Positions 54,324 through 63,207 of a DNA stretch of 64,000 bases are shown here, in pieces (position 1 is the stretch's first letter; each line of letters begins with the position of its first letter). Source of the stretch: DASVUS01 sp036388675. GTDB taxonomy: Bacteria > Armatimonadota > Abditibacteriia > Abditibacteriales > Abditibacteriaceae. Below the pieces are notes generated by a model, which saw only the letters and a list, made by a program, of their open reading frames with translations, ran no database searches and had not been told where the DNA came from. The translations under genes and the position numbers were made by a program. Location: the NCBI GenBank assembly GCA_036388675.1, contig DASVRI010000005.1, forward strand, positions 1-64,000, written 5' to 3'.

Positions 54324-55946
54324 TTAGGCTTTGGTATCTTCTTCATCGTCTTCGTCTGATCCATCAAATTCCAGCGCCTCGACCCATTCTTCATCGCCTT
54401 CGAGTTCATCATCGAAGTCGTCGAAGTCGTTGGTTTCCTGGGCCGTGCCGTTCGCGCCAGCACCAGCTTTACGTGCAGTTTTGGCGGCGCGCTTTTCTTC
54501 ATCGGCAGCCTGCGTCGCGGCCAAACCAGCTTCACGTTTGGCGCGCAGACGCTCTTCCTTGGTCATCTCGCCGCTGCCCTTGCGCAGTTCGATGGTCAGC
54601 GGCACGCCGCGAAATGGAAAGCGCTTGCGAATCGCATTTTCTAAAAAGCGCACATACGAAAAGTGCAGCAGTTCGGGGTTGCTGACAAACAGAATGATCT
54701 TGGGCGGCGTGACTTCGGCCTGCGTGGCATAGCGAATCTTGATCTGCTTGCCTTTGGAGGACGGCACCGCATGATCGGCCACAGCGCGGCGAATGGTATC
54801 GTTCAGTTGCCCGGTCGAAACACGCGCGTGGACATTGGGCGCGATTTCCAGCGCGTCGTCGAACATCGCCTCAACGCCGAAGCCGCTTTCCGCCGACACA
54901 AAATGCACCGGCGCATATGAAATAAACGGCAGATACTGCTCGACAACTTTCTCGTAGTCTTTTTGCGCCAGCGAACGCTTGGCCGGTGCGTCCTGAGTAC
55001 TCGTTTCGCGGCGGTTCTTGCGCGCCTCTTGTTTGGCACTCTCTTCAATCAAGTCCCACTTGTTGACCGCGATGAGAACGGCTTTACCGGCCTCGTGCGC
55101 GTAACCTGCGATTTTGGAATCCTGGTCGGCGATGCCGCCGCTTTCCAGCACAATGACGACCACATCGCAGCGGTCGATAGCGCGCAAAGAACGCAGCACC
55201 ATGTGATATTCCATGGAAGTCTTCTCGGCCTTAACGCGCGATTTACGCCGCATTCCCGCCGTGTCGATGAGCGTAACCGGCTGATCTTTCCAATCGAGTT
55301 TGGTGTCGATGGCGTCGCGCGTGGTGCCCGCCATGGGCGATACGATGCTGCGCTCATAACCCAGGATAAGATTGGTGAGCGCACTTTTGCCAACGTTGGG
55401 GCGGCCTACCAGCGCGACCTTGATGGAGTTGTCGCGCGGGTATTCTTCGGTTTCGCGCGGCAACAGTTCTTCGATGTGCTCCGTCAATTCCGCCACGCCG
55501 ATGCCGGTCGCTGCCGAAAGACGCAACGGTTCACCCAGGCGCAGCGCATACATGTTCGATAACTCCATCTTGGGGTTATCGACTTTGTTGGCCGCCAGAA
55601 TGACAGGCTTGCGCGTGCGGCGCAGCAAATCGGCGACTTCGTAATCGAGCGTCGTCGGCTCTTCGCGGCCATCAGTGAGGAAGACAATGATGTCGGCCTC
55701 ATCGACCGCGAGCTGCGCCTGCGACACGATGGCCGGCGCGTAGCCTTCTTTTTCGCCCAGCTCAAAGCCGCCGGTGTCGATAAGGGTGCAGGCATGGCCC
55801 CAGATGTCGCAGTCGGCATACAGGCGGTCGCGCGTTGTGCCGGCAACATCTTCGACCACGGCGATGCGTTGCCGCACCAGACGATTGAACAGAGTACTCT
55901 TGCCGACATTAGGCCGGCCCACAATGGCGATTAACGGTTTGGGCAT
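54324..55946 (-). CDS. der: Ribosome assembly GTPase Der (EngA)
   Basis: 540 residues, longer than the usual ~440-490. Two tandem GTPase domains, each with GRPNVGKS (about residues 8 and 183), DTGGFE / DTAGMRRKSR and NKVD / NKWD boxes, then the KH-like domain. It has an insertion after the second NKWD (Glu/Lys/Arg/Ala-rich, ~310-325) and an acidic C-terminal tail (NDFDDFDDELEGDEEW...). Needed for 50S subunit maturation. First gene of der-plsY-gpsA. Confidence 0.96.
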   Translation of the reverse strand: MPKPLIAIVGRPNVGKSTLFNRLVRQRIAVVEDVAGTTRDRLYADCDIWGHACTLIDTGGFELGEKEGYAPAIVSQAQLAVDEADIIVFLTDGREEPTTLDYEVADLLRRTRKPVILAANKVDNPKMELSNMYALRLGEPLRLSAATGIGVAELTEHIEELLPRETEEYPRDNSIKVALVGRPNVGKSALTNLILGYERSIVSPMAGTTRDAIDTKLDWKDQPVTLIDTAGMRRKSRVKAEKTSMEYHMVLRSLRAIDRCDVVVIVLESGGIADQDSKIAGYAHEAGKAVLIAVNKWDLIEESAKQEARKNRRETSTQDAPAKRSLAQKDYEKVVEQYLPFISYAPVHFVSAESGFGVEAMFDDALEIAPNVHARVSTGQLNDTIRRAVADHAVPSSKGKQIKIRYATQAEVTPPKIILFVSNPELLHFSYVRFLENAIRKRFPFRGVPLTIELRKGSGEMTKEERLRAKREAGLAATQAADEEKRAAKTARKAGAGANGTAQETNDFDDFDDELEGDEEWVEALEFDGSDEDDEEDTKA

Positions 55947-55957
55947 GGGGCGTTAGT

Positions 55958-56584
55958 TTAACGGGTTTGCGCCTTTGTGCTCAGTTGTTTGGCTCTCGCA
56001 GCGGCTTTTTCCTTTTCCCGCATTTTTCGCCAGTATTCAGCTTGTTGCTTCAGTACCAATTCGCGGATTGGCTTAAGAACGCGTTCATCGTAGCCGAAGG
56101 CAAAGTCTGGTTGCAGCACCGATTCAACGTGCCCATCGTGAAATAACACCGCGTGTCCTCGCGGGTGCCGGGGCGAAGTCGGAAGGTGCTTGCCGTCATC
56201 GATAGGATTGGCGCCTCCGGCGTCGGAATCGAAAACAAAAATACTGCGTTGCGGAGTATTGAGCCAAGAGATGTCGTGAAGACGCGCTACGCCGCTGTGC
56301 ATCGCGTAACCAACCGGTAAGTCGGTGCGCGATGGACATTGCAAACTCGCACCTCCGCCTGCATAGGGCCGGGTTGCCTGCACCCAGTTTGGGGTGAGGG
56401 GGTACTTTTCATCATAATCACGAATGTACTGGTACATCGCCCGGCCAGTTTGCCTGAGCTGACTCATGCAGATGCGTTCTGGCTGAAGGACAAGACGATT
56501 CCAGCCAATCAGCCCGCCGCCGACGACCAGCGCCAGCGTAGCGCCCAGCACATCCCATTTACGACGCTGCCAGAATGTTTTCAT
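55958..56584 (-). CDS. H-X9-DG (DUF1559-like) prepilin-type protein
   Basis: 208 residues. One N-terminal hydrophobic helix (~12-30), CMSQLRQTGRAMYQYIRDY after it and the RHPRGHAVLFHDGHV motif (His-x9-Asp-Gly) characteristic of DUF1559 relatives common in Planctomycetes, Verrucomicrobia and Armatimonadota. The charged tail is Lys/Ala-rich. Overlaps the rhodanese gene by four bases. Probably exported or surface-anchored; function unknown. Confidence 0.8.
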   Translation of the reverse strand: MKTFWQRRKWDVLGATLALVVGGGLIGWNRLVLQPERICMSQLRQTGRAMYQYIRDYDEKYPLTPNWVQATRPYAGGGASLQCPSRTDLPVGYAMHSGVARLHDISWLNTPQRSIFVFDSDAGGANPIDDGKHLPTSPRHPRGHAVLFHDGHVESVLQPDFAFGYDERVLKPIRELVLKQQAEYWRKMREKEKAAARAKQLSTKAQTR

Positions 56585-57267
56585 CGAGTACTCGCTTTGG
56601 CCAGCGGCCTACCCTGCGCTTTCCAATCGAGCCAGCCGCCGTGCACGCTGAGGACATTGTTGTAGCCGCGCCCGCGCAATTGCCGCAGCAGGAAGGCGCT
56701 GCGATGGCCGGTTTCGCAGAAGATGGCGACCGGCTGCTTGGCGTCGATGCGCGATGCGATTTCAAACATCGAAACGCGCTCGCTGCCGGGAATGTGGCTG
56801 GCGGCGAATTCGTGTTCTTCGCGCACATCGATTACTCGAATCGTGCCCTGTCGCATCTTCATCTGCAACTGTGCGCTTGAAATCTCCCATTGCGGCGGAA
56901 TGTGCGCGTCGCGCTTAAGCGTAAACGGCGGCACGTATCCAACGAGGCGATGCTTCGCGGCAGCGCGCTTCACGGCGGCTTCATCACCGATGACAATCAG
57001 CGGCTGTCGCGGGTTGTTGGGGAGAGATGCATTCACTAATTTCACAGCGTCGGGAACGGGCAAATCATGCGGCGAAGCGGGGCGCAAGTCGATGAGTTGT
57101 GCACCGTTTCTCTGCTGCAACATGGCGGCGGTGATGCCCATCGGTACCAAACCTTGCGGCATTGGCGCGCCCGTTGGTGCGGTCGGTTGCGAGCACTGTG
57201 ACAGAATGTAGCCACCAGCCAGCCCAATGGCACACCATGTCCAGAGTCGTGTTGCGGGAACGCTCAT
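56581..57267 (-). CDS. Rhodanese-domain protein, membrane-anchored
   Basis: 228 residues. An N-terminal helix (LWTWCAIGLAGGYILSQCS) anchors two rhodanese-like modules. The first (~45-105) has no active-site Cys; the second has VIDVREEHEFAASHIPGS and the loop FCETGHRS with the catalytic Cys. Could transfer sulfane sulfur in the periplasm or at the membrane. Confidence 0.85.
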   Translation of the reverse strand: MSVPATRLWTWCAIGLAGGYILSQCSQPTAPTGAPMPQGLVPMGITAAMLQQRNGAQLIDLRPASPHDLPVPDAVKLVNASLPNNPRQPLIVIGDEAAVKRAAAKHRLVGYVPPFTLKRDAHIPPQWEISSAQLQMKMRQGTIRVIDVREEHEFAASHIPGSERVSMFEIASRIDAKQPVAIFCETGHRSAFLLRQLRGRGYNNVLSVHGGWLDWKAQGRPLAKASTR

Positions 57268-57286
57268 GTTGTCTCCTCAATGTGGG

Positions 57287-58741
57287 CTAATTACGCGCCA
57301 ATAGTTGTGCTATTTGCAGTGGTCCCGTCGCATCGCAGCGCACCTTCGTGCCGAGTTGAGTACTCATATCGGACAGGGTGATGTCGTCCAGCATACGGTT
57401 CTGGTTATCGACGGCGTCCGGCGGCAGAAAGACGTAATCACCGCAATCGTGGCCACGCAGTTGCGTGAGGATTTCTTGTCCCATGAGCAAACCGGCGCAG
57501 GCGACATTGCCGCCCCAGAAGGTGTTGTGAATCTCGGCGACTTCAGCACGCGCAATGTTCTTTTCCTTGAGTGCAGCGGCCAATTCGCGCAGTGCAGGCG
57601 CGGCTAATGCGCCTGTCACCAGCGTGATGCGCGGCGGTCTCGCATTGTCGAGTACTCGACGGCGGCGCAACTTCGCCACATCGTCCAAGAAGGCGCGCGA
57701 GATTCCCACGCCGTTGGCGTATTGCGGGTAGCCGTCGTAAAACGGTGTGCTCGGCAGCTTCTCGCCCGCCAGGAAATACACTTCATCGCTGGCGTACACA
57801 AAGCGCACGCCGAACTTCTCGCGGCACGCGCGCTGATAGGGCTTTAATTGCTCGATAATGCGATTAGCTTCATGCGGCTGCACAACACGCATACCGCGAT
57901 CATCGGGCATAAATTTGGTGAGGCCAACCGGCACGACGGCCACCGATTCGACACCGGGCCACAATGTCATTAGGTCTTCGATGCTGCGGTCGAGTTGCTC
58001 GCGGTCGTTGATGCCGGGGCAGAGCACAATTTGCGCATTAATCTGGATGCCGTTGTCGATGAGAAAACGCAGGCGCTCCATGATGTTGCCCGCTGTTTTG
58101 TTGCCCAGCATGCGCACGCGCGTCGCGGGGTCGGTCGCTTGCACCGAGACGCACAGCGGCGACAGCTTTTCTTCGATGATGCGGCTGTAATCTTCATCAC
58201 TTAAATTTGTGAGCGTGATGTAGTGACCGTGCAGAAAGGAAAGGCGATAATCGTCATCGCGCACATAAAGCGTGCGGCGCAGGTTCTTACCCATTTCGCC
58301 GCTGCGCGACGCGCCGCTGCGAAAACGTGGCGGCAATTGATCGACAAAGCAAAACGAGCACTTGTTTTGGCAACGTGTTACACCGTCGAAGAGTTCGGCA
58401 TCCGAGCGCAGACCCAGCGGCTCGAAAGTGTCTTTTTCAATGTCGAATATCTGCGCTTCGCCGTTAGACTGAATCACCGTTAGCGAGACCTTCTCCGACA
58501 CATCGGCCATCTTGAGTTGAATGGCATCGCGCAGCGGCTGCTCGTTGATTTGCGTGATGGTCGCACCGGCTTCGAGGCCCAATTCTTCAGCGATGCTACC
58601 CGGCTCGATTTCGCTGAGAACAGCGCCGCGCGTCGGACGACTGCGAGTACTCGTGGCGCGCAAACCGGCAGCGCGTTCACGCTCGTTGCGCGCGATGCGG
58701 AACTGCTCGTTTTCTTCGACTTGGTTTTTATACTTCTTCAT
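57287..58741 (-). CDS. DUF512 radical SAM/PDZ protein
   Basis: 484 residues. An N-terminal PDZ-like domain (AVLSEIEPGSIAEELGLEAG), a radical-SAM centre with the cluster Cys in CQNKCSFCF, and the C-terminal DUF512 with TGALAAPAL. This family is found with der in several phyla, and its function is not established. Overlaps the GxxExxY gene by four bases. Confidence 0.88.
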   Translation of the reverse strand: MKKYKNQVEENEQFRIARNERERAAGLRATSTRSRPTRGAVLSEIEPGSIAEELGLEAGATITQINEQPLRDAIQLKMADVSEKVSLTVIQSNGEAQIFDIEKDTFEPLGLRSDAELFDGVTRCQNKCSFCFVDQLPPRFRSGASRSGEMGKNLRRTLYVRDDDYRLSFLHGHYITLTNLSDEDYSRIIEEKLSPLCVSVQATDPATRVRMLGNKTAGNIMERLRFLIDNGIQINAQIVLCPGINDREQLDRSIEDLMTLWPGVESVAVVPVGLTKFMPDDRGMRVVQPHEANRIIEQLKPYQRACREKFGVRFVYASDEVYFLAGEKLPSTPFYDGYPQYANGVGISRAFLDDVAKLRRRRVLDNARPPRITLVTGALAAPALRELAAALKEKNIARAEVAEIHNTFWGGNVACAGLLMGQEILTQLRGHDCGDYVFLPPDAVDNQNRMLDDITLSDMSTQLGTKVRCDATGPLQIAQLLARN

Positions 58742-59151
58742 GATGTTTTAACAGGATAGTCAGGATGGGCAGGATGAGGGATGGGCTTGCGCAGGCGCTT
58801 ATACTCCAACCGCGAGCTTCCGAAATTGATGAGCAAGCCAACATCTAAACCTGTGGCCTGCAAGTAGTTGATGACTTGGGCTTGATGTTCGGGCAGCAGC
58901 GTTTTAACTGCTTTGAGTTCCACTAACACTCTGGCTTCAACTAGCACATCAGCGAAGAAGTTGCCGACCGTCACACCACGAAAGCAAACCTCCAAGGGAA
59001 CTTGTGCTCTAGCTTTTAGCCCCTTCTGCTCCAGTACAACGAGCAACGCCTTCTCATACACCGATTCGAGAAAACCAGCCCCAAGTTCGTTGCTTACTTC
59101 AAAGCACGCTTCAATGATCCGCCGCGTTAGCTCTTGATGCAGTAGCTCCAT
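58738..59151 (-). CDS. GxxExxY protein
   Basis: 137 residues. The family signature GAGFLESVYEKAL is at ~24-36, with FADVLVEARVLVELKAVKTL and INYLQATGLDVGLLINFG following; the D...ExK pattern suggests a PD-(D/E)XK nuclease-like fold. Function unknown. The gene lies inside an inverted repeat of CAGGAT motifs (58749-59187), and its C-terminus is encoded by the left arm, so it appears to be cargo of a small repeat element. Confidence 0.85.
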   Translation of the reverse strand: MELLHQELTRRIIEACFEVSNELGAGFLESVYEKALLVVLEQKGLKARAQVPLEVCFRGVTVGNFFADVLVEARVLVELKAVKTLLPEHQAQVINYLQATGLDVGLLINFGSSRLEYKRLRKPIPHPAHPDYPVKTS

Positions 59152-59187
59152 TTCAACTCATCCTGCCTATCCTGTGCATCCTGTTTA
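58749..59187. mobile_element. Inverted-repeat element enclosing the GxxExxY gene
   Basis: Left arm 58749-58777 (TAACAGGATAGTCAGGATGG then GCAGGATGA) and right arm 59158-59187 are inverted copies of about 29 bp with a few differences. The right arm supplies the stop codon of cimA. A shorter, gene-free pair of the same kind lies at 60795-60885. Confidence 0.65.
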
Positions 59188-60780
59188 TTTCTGCCCCGTG
59201 CAGTTGAGACCATAGTCAATCGCTTCGGTCAGGGCCTGCCAGCTCGCTTCGATGATGTTGGTGCTCACACCGACCGTGCTCCAACTGGTTTCTTCATTGG
59301 CCGATTCAATTAAGACGCGCACCTTGGCTGCGGTTCCCTCGCGTGTGTTGACGACGCGCACTTTGAAGTCGGTCAGGCGAATGTTGGCCATCTCCGGGTA
59401 CACGGCGCACAAGGCTTTGCGCAAGGCGTTATCCAACGCATGAACCGGGCCATCGCCTTCGGCAGCAGTGTGCATTGTTTCACGCGAGCCGTTCTCACCG
59501 TCAACTGCGATTTTGAGCGTCGCTTCCGTAATCCATTCCGCTGTGTGGCCGTTGGCCGGACGCAGTTCGTTGATGACGCGCACACCCTGTAAATCAAACA
59601 ACTTTTGGCTTTTGCCCAGCGCGCGTTGCACCAGCAAATGAAAGCTCGCTTCGGCGCCTTCAAATTCGTAGCCTTCGCTTTCCAACTTCTTGACTTGTGC
59701 CAGCACCTTGCGCGCTTCGGGCGAGCCTTTTTCGAAATCGATGCCCATCCCCTGCGCCACTTCGCGCACGTTGGAAGTACCTGCGAGTTCACTGACCAAA
59801 ATGCGACGCTCATTGCCTACGCTTTCCGGTTCGATGTGTTCGTAGGCGCGGCCACCGGCTTTTTGCACCGCGTCAACGTGCATGCCGCCCTTGTGCGCGA
59901 AAACGCTGCGCCCCACAAATGGCTGGCGATCTTCCGGCGCGAGATTGGCGACTTCTGAAACGAAATGCGACAGATGCGTCAGTTGCTTTACGTGTTCGGG
60001 CGGCACGCACTCGATGCTCATCTTCACCTGCAAGTTGGCAATGACAGAAACCAGGTTGCAGTTGCCGCAGCGCTCGCCGAAGCCGTTGATGGTGCCCTGC
60101 ACCTGCGAAGCGCCGTTTTGCACTGCGACAAGCGCATTGGCCACGCCCATTTCGCAGTCGTTGTGCGTGTGGATGCCGACCGGCAAGCGCAACTCACGCT
60201 GCACGGTGTTGACACATTCGGCGATCCAGTCGGGCAGAGAGCCACCATTGGTATCGCACAAAACCAGGATTTCGGCTCCGCCATTGGCTGCGGCTTCCAG
60301 TGTCTTCAACGAGTACTCGCGATTAGCGCGAAAGCCATCGAAGAAGTGCTCGCAATCGTAGAAAACGCGACGGCCCTGCTCGCGCACATAACGCACGCTT
60401 TCTTCGATCATGCGCAGGTTTTCATCAAGCGAGATTTTCAGCGCGTGCGTGACATGGAAATCCCACGTCTTGCCGACAAGGGTTACAACCGGCGTTTGCG
60501 CTTCGAGAATTTTTTGCAGGTTGGCGTCCTCGCGCACATCAACGCCGGCGCGACGCGTCATGGAGAAAGCGCAAAGCTGCGCGTTCTTCCACTTCTGTTC
60601 TTTGGCCAATGAAAAGAACTCTTCGTCTTTTGGGTTGGAGCCGGGCCAGCCGCCCTCGATGTAGGAGACACCAAACTCATCCAGGCGGTGCGCGATCTTC
60701 AGCTTATCGGCGACGGAGAATGAGATGCCCTCGGCCTGGGCTCCGTCGCGCAACGTCGTATCGTAGATTTCAACTTTCAT
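59185..60780 (-). CDS. cimA: (R)-citramalate synthase
   Basis: 531 residues from ATG 60780, where the family start KVEIYDTTLRDGAQAEG lies; the in-frame extension to 61263 covers the promoter and is rejected. Condenses pyruvate and acetyl-CoA in a threonine-independent route to isoleucine. HMGL-type barrel with YIEGGWPGSNPKDEEFF, VLCDTNGGSLP, HTHNDCEMGVANALVAVQ, then NGFGERCGNCNL and a C-terminal LeuA-dimer regulatory domain (~390-525). The absence of leuA-type His/Glu differences and the GGWPGSNPKD motif favour CimA over 2-isopropylmalate synthase. Confidence 0.93.
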   Translation of the reverse strand: MKVEIYDTTLRDGAQAEGISFSVADKLKIAHRLDEFGVSYIEGGWPGSNPKDEEFFSLAKEQKWKNAQLCAFSMTRRAGVDVREDANLQKILEAQTPVVTLVGKTWDFHVTHALKISLDENLRMIEESVRYVREQGRRVFYDCEHFFDGFRANREYSLKTLEAAANGGAEILVLCDTNGGSLPDWIAECVNTVQRELRLPVGIHTHNDCEMGVANALVAVQNGASQVQGTINGFGERCGNCNLVSVIANLQVKMSIECVPPEHVKQLTHLSHFVSEVANLAPEDRQPFVGRSVFAHKGGMHVDAVQKAGGRAYEHIEPESVGNERRILVSELAGTSNVREVAQGMGIDFEKGSPEARKVLAQVKKLESEGYEFEGAEASFHLLVQRALGKSQKLFDLQGVRVINELRPANGHTAEWITEATLKIAVDGENGSRETMHTAAEGDGPVHALDNALRKALCAVYPEMANIRLTDFKVRVVNTREGTAAKVRVLIESANEETSWSTVGVSTNIIEASWQALTEAIDYGLNCTGQK

Positions 60781-60794
60781 GATTTTCCTCAGCA

Positions 60795-60885
60795 GAACAG
60801 GATGCACAGGATATTCAGGATGGTGAGAGTACTCGTTTCGCACCCGTCCTGTCCGCTCATCATGTTCATCCTGTCTATCCTGTTC
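60795..60885. repeat. Gene-free CAGGAT inverted repeat
   Basis: Arms GAACAGGATGCACAGGATA and CATCCTGTCTATCCTGTTC pair with a few mismatches; GAGTACTC (60827) is in the loop. Related to the element around the GxxExxY gene. Located in the cimA leader. Confidence 0.65.
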
Positions 60886-60901
60886 CTTCGTTAGCAGACA
60901 C

Positions 60902-60938
60902 AAAAAAGCCCGTCTCCGCATTGTGGTCGGCGACGGGC
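60902..60938 (-). terminator. Terminator/attenuator in the cimA leader
   Basis: On the minus strand GCCCGTC...GACGGGC is followed by TTTTTTG, an intrinsic terminator placed about 150 bases downstream of the cimA promoter and 120 bases before its start codon. Its position suggests transcription attenuation of citramalate synthase. No clear run of Ile, Leu or Val codons and no T-box consensus was found before it, so the sensing step is unknown. Confidence 0.7.
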
Positions 60939-61086
60939 GCATTGCTGGTGCCTTTGCAGGCGGTGCCTTGAAGTCAGGCTGCTGCCTGTTGTTCAAGACG
61001 CGAAAGAGCAACGCGGGACGGAAATCGTCGCCGACCGCATAATTCGCGCCGTAATTCGAGCTTCGCAGCGTAGAAACATCAATGTC

Positions 61087-61115
61087 ATTATACGTGTTGT
61101 GCGGCTTTTCATCAA
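61087..61115 (-). promoter_or_regulatory. Sigma-70-type promoter for cimA leader
   Basis: On the minus strand TTGATG (61110-61115) and TATAAT (61087-61092) are spaced by exactly 17 bases, a near-consensus housekeeping promoter. It points toward cimA and lies just inside the divergent spacer shared with the ThuA gene. The rest of the 61000-61200 stretch holds GAGTACTC at 61125 and no gene. Confidence 0.75.
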
Positions 61116-61200
61116 GTTCAGGGCGAGTACTCGACGGACGCTGCGGCCCGTGGTAAACCGTAGCAAAGCAACATTCACCTGGAATCCGAGGAGACAAATA

Positions 61201-61965
61201 ATGGCTGACGCACAAAACAGCGCGCCGGTACGCGTCCTGGTATGGGATGAAAACCCGCCGCACGCACCCAAAGAGATGTATCCCAAAAGCATCAACGGCG
61301 CCATTGCCGATGGCTTAAATGAACTTGGCGGCGGACAAATCATCGCGACAACAGCGAACCTGGACGACGCGGAACAGGGCATCACCGAAGAAGCGCTGGC
61401 CAACGCCGATGTGCTGATGTGGTGGGGACACGCGCGCCACGGCGAAGTGAGCGACGAAACCGCTGCACGAGTTAAAAAAGCGGTGCACGAAAACGGCCTG
61501 GGCTTTATTCCACTGCATTCGGGCCACTATTCCAAAGCCTACAAGCAAGTACTCAGCGCGACCGGACACCTCTTTGGCGGCTGGCGTGAAATCGAAGGTT
61601 TTGAGCGCGAAGAGATCACCGTTTGCGCGCCGCGCCATCCCATCGCGCAGGGCATCGAGGATTTCGTGCTGGACGCCGAAGAGATGTATGGCTCACCTTT
61701 TGGTGCGCCGCCGTTCAAGACTCTGGTCTTCCAAAGCTACTTTCCGCATGGCGGCGAATACTTCCCCTGCGGCTTCACGCTGACGGTGGGCAAGGGCATC
61801 GACCCGGAATTCACGACCGGGCGCGGCGGTGGCGCCAACCAGGGCGAAGGCGCCGGGAGGGTTTTCTATTTTCGGCCTGGCCACGAAACTGTTCCCACCT
61901 ACTTCAATCCCATTGTGCGCCAGATTCTACATAATGGTGTCTTATGGTGCGCGCGCCGTTCATAA
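61201..61965 (+). CDS. ThuA domain-containing protein
   Basis: 254 residues from ATG 61201 (GAGGAGAC upstream). ThuA/trehalose-utilisation-like fold related to class I glutamine amidotransferases: VLVWDENPPHAP, DVLMWWGHARHGEV, GFIPLHSGHYSK, and GRVFYFRPGHE at the end. Members sit near Gfo/Idh/MocA oxidoreductases in sugar catabolism, as here (convergent). Exact reaction unknown. Confidence 0.88.
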   Translation: MADAQNSAPVRVLVWDENPPHAPKEMYPKSINGAIADGLNELGGGQIIATTANLDDAEQGITEEALANADVLMWWGHARHGEVSDETAARVKKAVHENGLGFIPLHSGHYSKAYKQVLSATGHLFGGWREIEGFEREEITVCAPRHPIAQGIEDFVLDAEEMYGSPFGAPPFKTLVFQSYFPHGGEYFPCGFTLTVGKGIDPEFTTGRGGGANQGEGAGRVFYFRPGHETVPTYFNPIVRQILHNGVLWCARRS

Positions 61966-61976
61966 ACTGAGCCTAA

Positions 61977-62012
61977 CAGCAGGGCGCATCGAGTACTCGA
62001 TGCGCCCTGCTG
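61977..62012. terminator. 36-bp perfect palindrome centred on GAGTACTC
   Basis: CAGCAGGGCGCATC, then GAGTACTC, then the exact complement. It starts 12 bases after the ThuA stop and lies between convergent genes, so it is a likely bidirectional terminator; on the plus strand a short TTT follows. Confidence 0.75.
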
Positions 62013-62103
62013 CTTTAAGTGGCTGGCCAGTAATCTCATGCCAGCTTCCACTGCTCAACGTGAGCGTACGGAGTGGTAACGTTATCAAGTTGTAGATTCA
62101 ATT

Positions 62104-63207
62104 TCAGGCCGTGCCATTTTGCAGGGTTTGCAGCAGGTGCTCGTAGCAATCGCGGTCGAGCGGTAGTTCAATCTCTTTGTGCCAGCGGCCCGACATCAGA
62201 ATGGCATTGGCCATTTCCAGCGAGCGCAGGCCGTCTTCACCGGAGGCGTACATAAGCGAGGCATCGTTGTGGCGCACGGCGCGTGCAAAGGCCCGCAGCA
62301 CTTCAGGATAGCGCGAGGGCATTTCTTCAACCGCAATGTCGTGCCAGGTGCCGCCGATATCATCGAACATCCCCGGTGCCGTGCGAAGATGCTGCGAAAG
62401 TGGCTGCTCAACTTCCAAGTGACGCAAGTTGCCGTCTTCCCACACCAGCGCGCCACATTCGCCCGCAACTTCAAGGCGCTCGCCGCCCAACAAGTCGGCG
62501 CTCGAAGTATAGAACCACCCGGCTTTGTCAGCACCGTAATCGAACATCGCGAGCGCTGTGTTTTCGACTTCCACTTGGTGCAACCGCGTGCGCGTCATGG
62601 ATTGCACGCGCTGTGGCAGGCCACCCATCCACACCAATTGGTCCAGTGCATGTGCCGCCTGATTCATCAAAATACCGCCGCCTTCACCTTTCCAGGTGCC
62701 GCGCCATGGCGCCGCCTCGTAATAAGCCTGCGGGCGATAATACGACACAGTCATCGAAATGCGATAAAGTTCTCCGAGTACTCCCTGATCGATCAGGCCC
62801 TTCATGGTGCGGCGTGAAGGCTCTGTTCGTTGCTGAAAGACAATGCCCAGAAGCACTCCGCTAGCACGGCAGACGGCGATCATCTTGTCCGCTGCCGCCA
62901 CCGAAACCGCAATGGGTTTCTCGCATAGCACATGAATGCCGTGTCGCGCCGCATACTCGGTCATGGCCGGGTGGAATGGGTGCGGCGTGGCCACCACAAT
63001 GGCTTCAATGCCGCCTTTGTCAATTAATTGCCTGTAATCGGCATAGGCTCTAGCCCCGGTTTCACTTGCAATACGTCCGGCGCTTTTCTCATCGATGTCG
63101 GCCACGGCGACGAGGTGTGTCTCCTGCATCTGCGCAAGGTAAGTCGCGTGAGCCGCGCCCATACCGCCCAGACCAATAACGCCAAATTTGACCGGTTCCA
63201 TGTTCAT
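62104..63207 (-). CDS. Gfo/Idh/MocA-family oxidoreductase
   Basis: 367 residues. NAD(P) Rossmann domain with FGVIGLGGMGAAHA, then CEKPIAVSVAAADKMIAV (EKP motif) and the C-terminal domain with GGGILMNQAAHALDQLVWMGG (H-x3-D catalytic). Oxidises or reduces a sugar or sugar acid. Overlaps the polysaccharide lyase gene by four bases, suggesting a carbohydrate-degradation operon. Confidence 0.9.
   Translation of the reverse strand: MNMEPVKFGVIGLGGMGAAHATYLAQMQETHLVAVADIDEKSAGRIASETGARAYADYRQLIDKGGIEAIVVATPHPFHPAMTEYAARHGIHVLCEKPIAVSVAAADKMIAVCRASGVLLGIVFQQRTEPSRRTMKGLIDQGVLGELYRISMTVSYYRPQAYYEAAPWRGTWKGEGGGILMNQAAHALDQLVWMGGLPQRVQSMTRTRLHQVEVENTALAMFDYGADKAGWFYTSSADLLGGERLEVAGECGALVWEDGNLRHLEVEQPLSQHLRTAPGMFDDIGGTWHDIAVEEMPSRYPEVLRAFARAVRHNDASLMYASGEDGLRSLEMANAILMSGRWHKEIELPLDRDCYEHLLQTLQNGTA

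Noticed and set aside
60902..61092. T-box riboswitch upstream of cimA
   Set aside because: The AGGGTGGNACCGCG-type T-box sequence and specifier stem were not found, only a terminator.
60781..61263. In-frame N-terminal extension of citramalate synthase
   Set aside because: It would cover a good promoter and a terminator; the family starts at the ATG at 60780.
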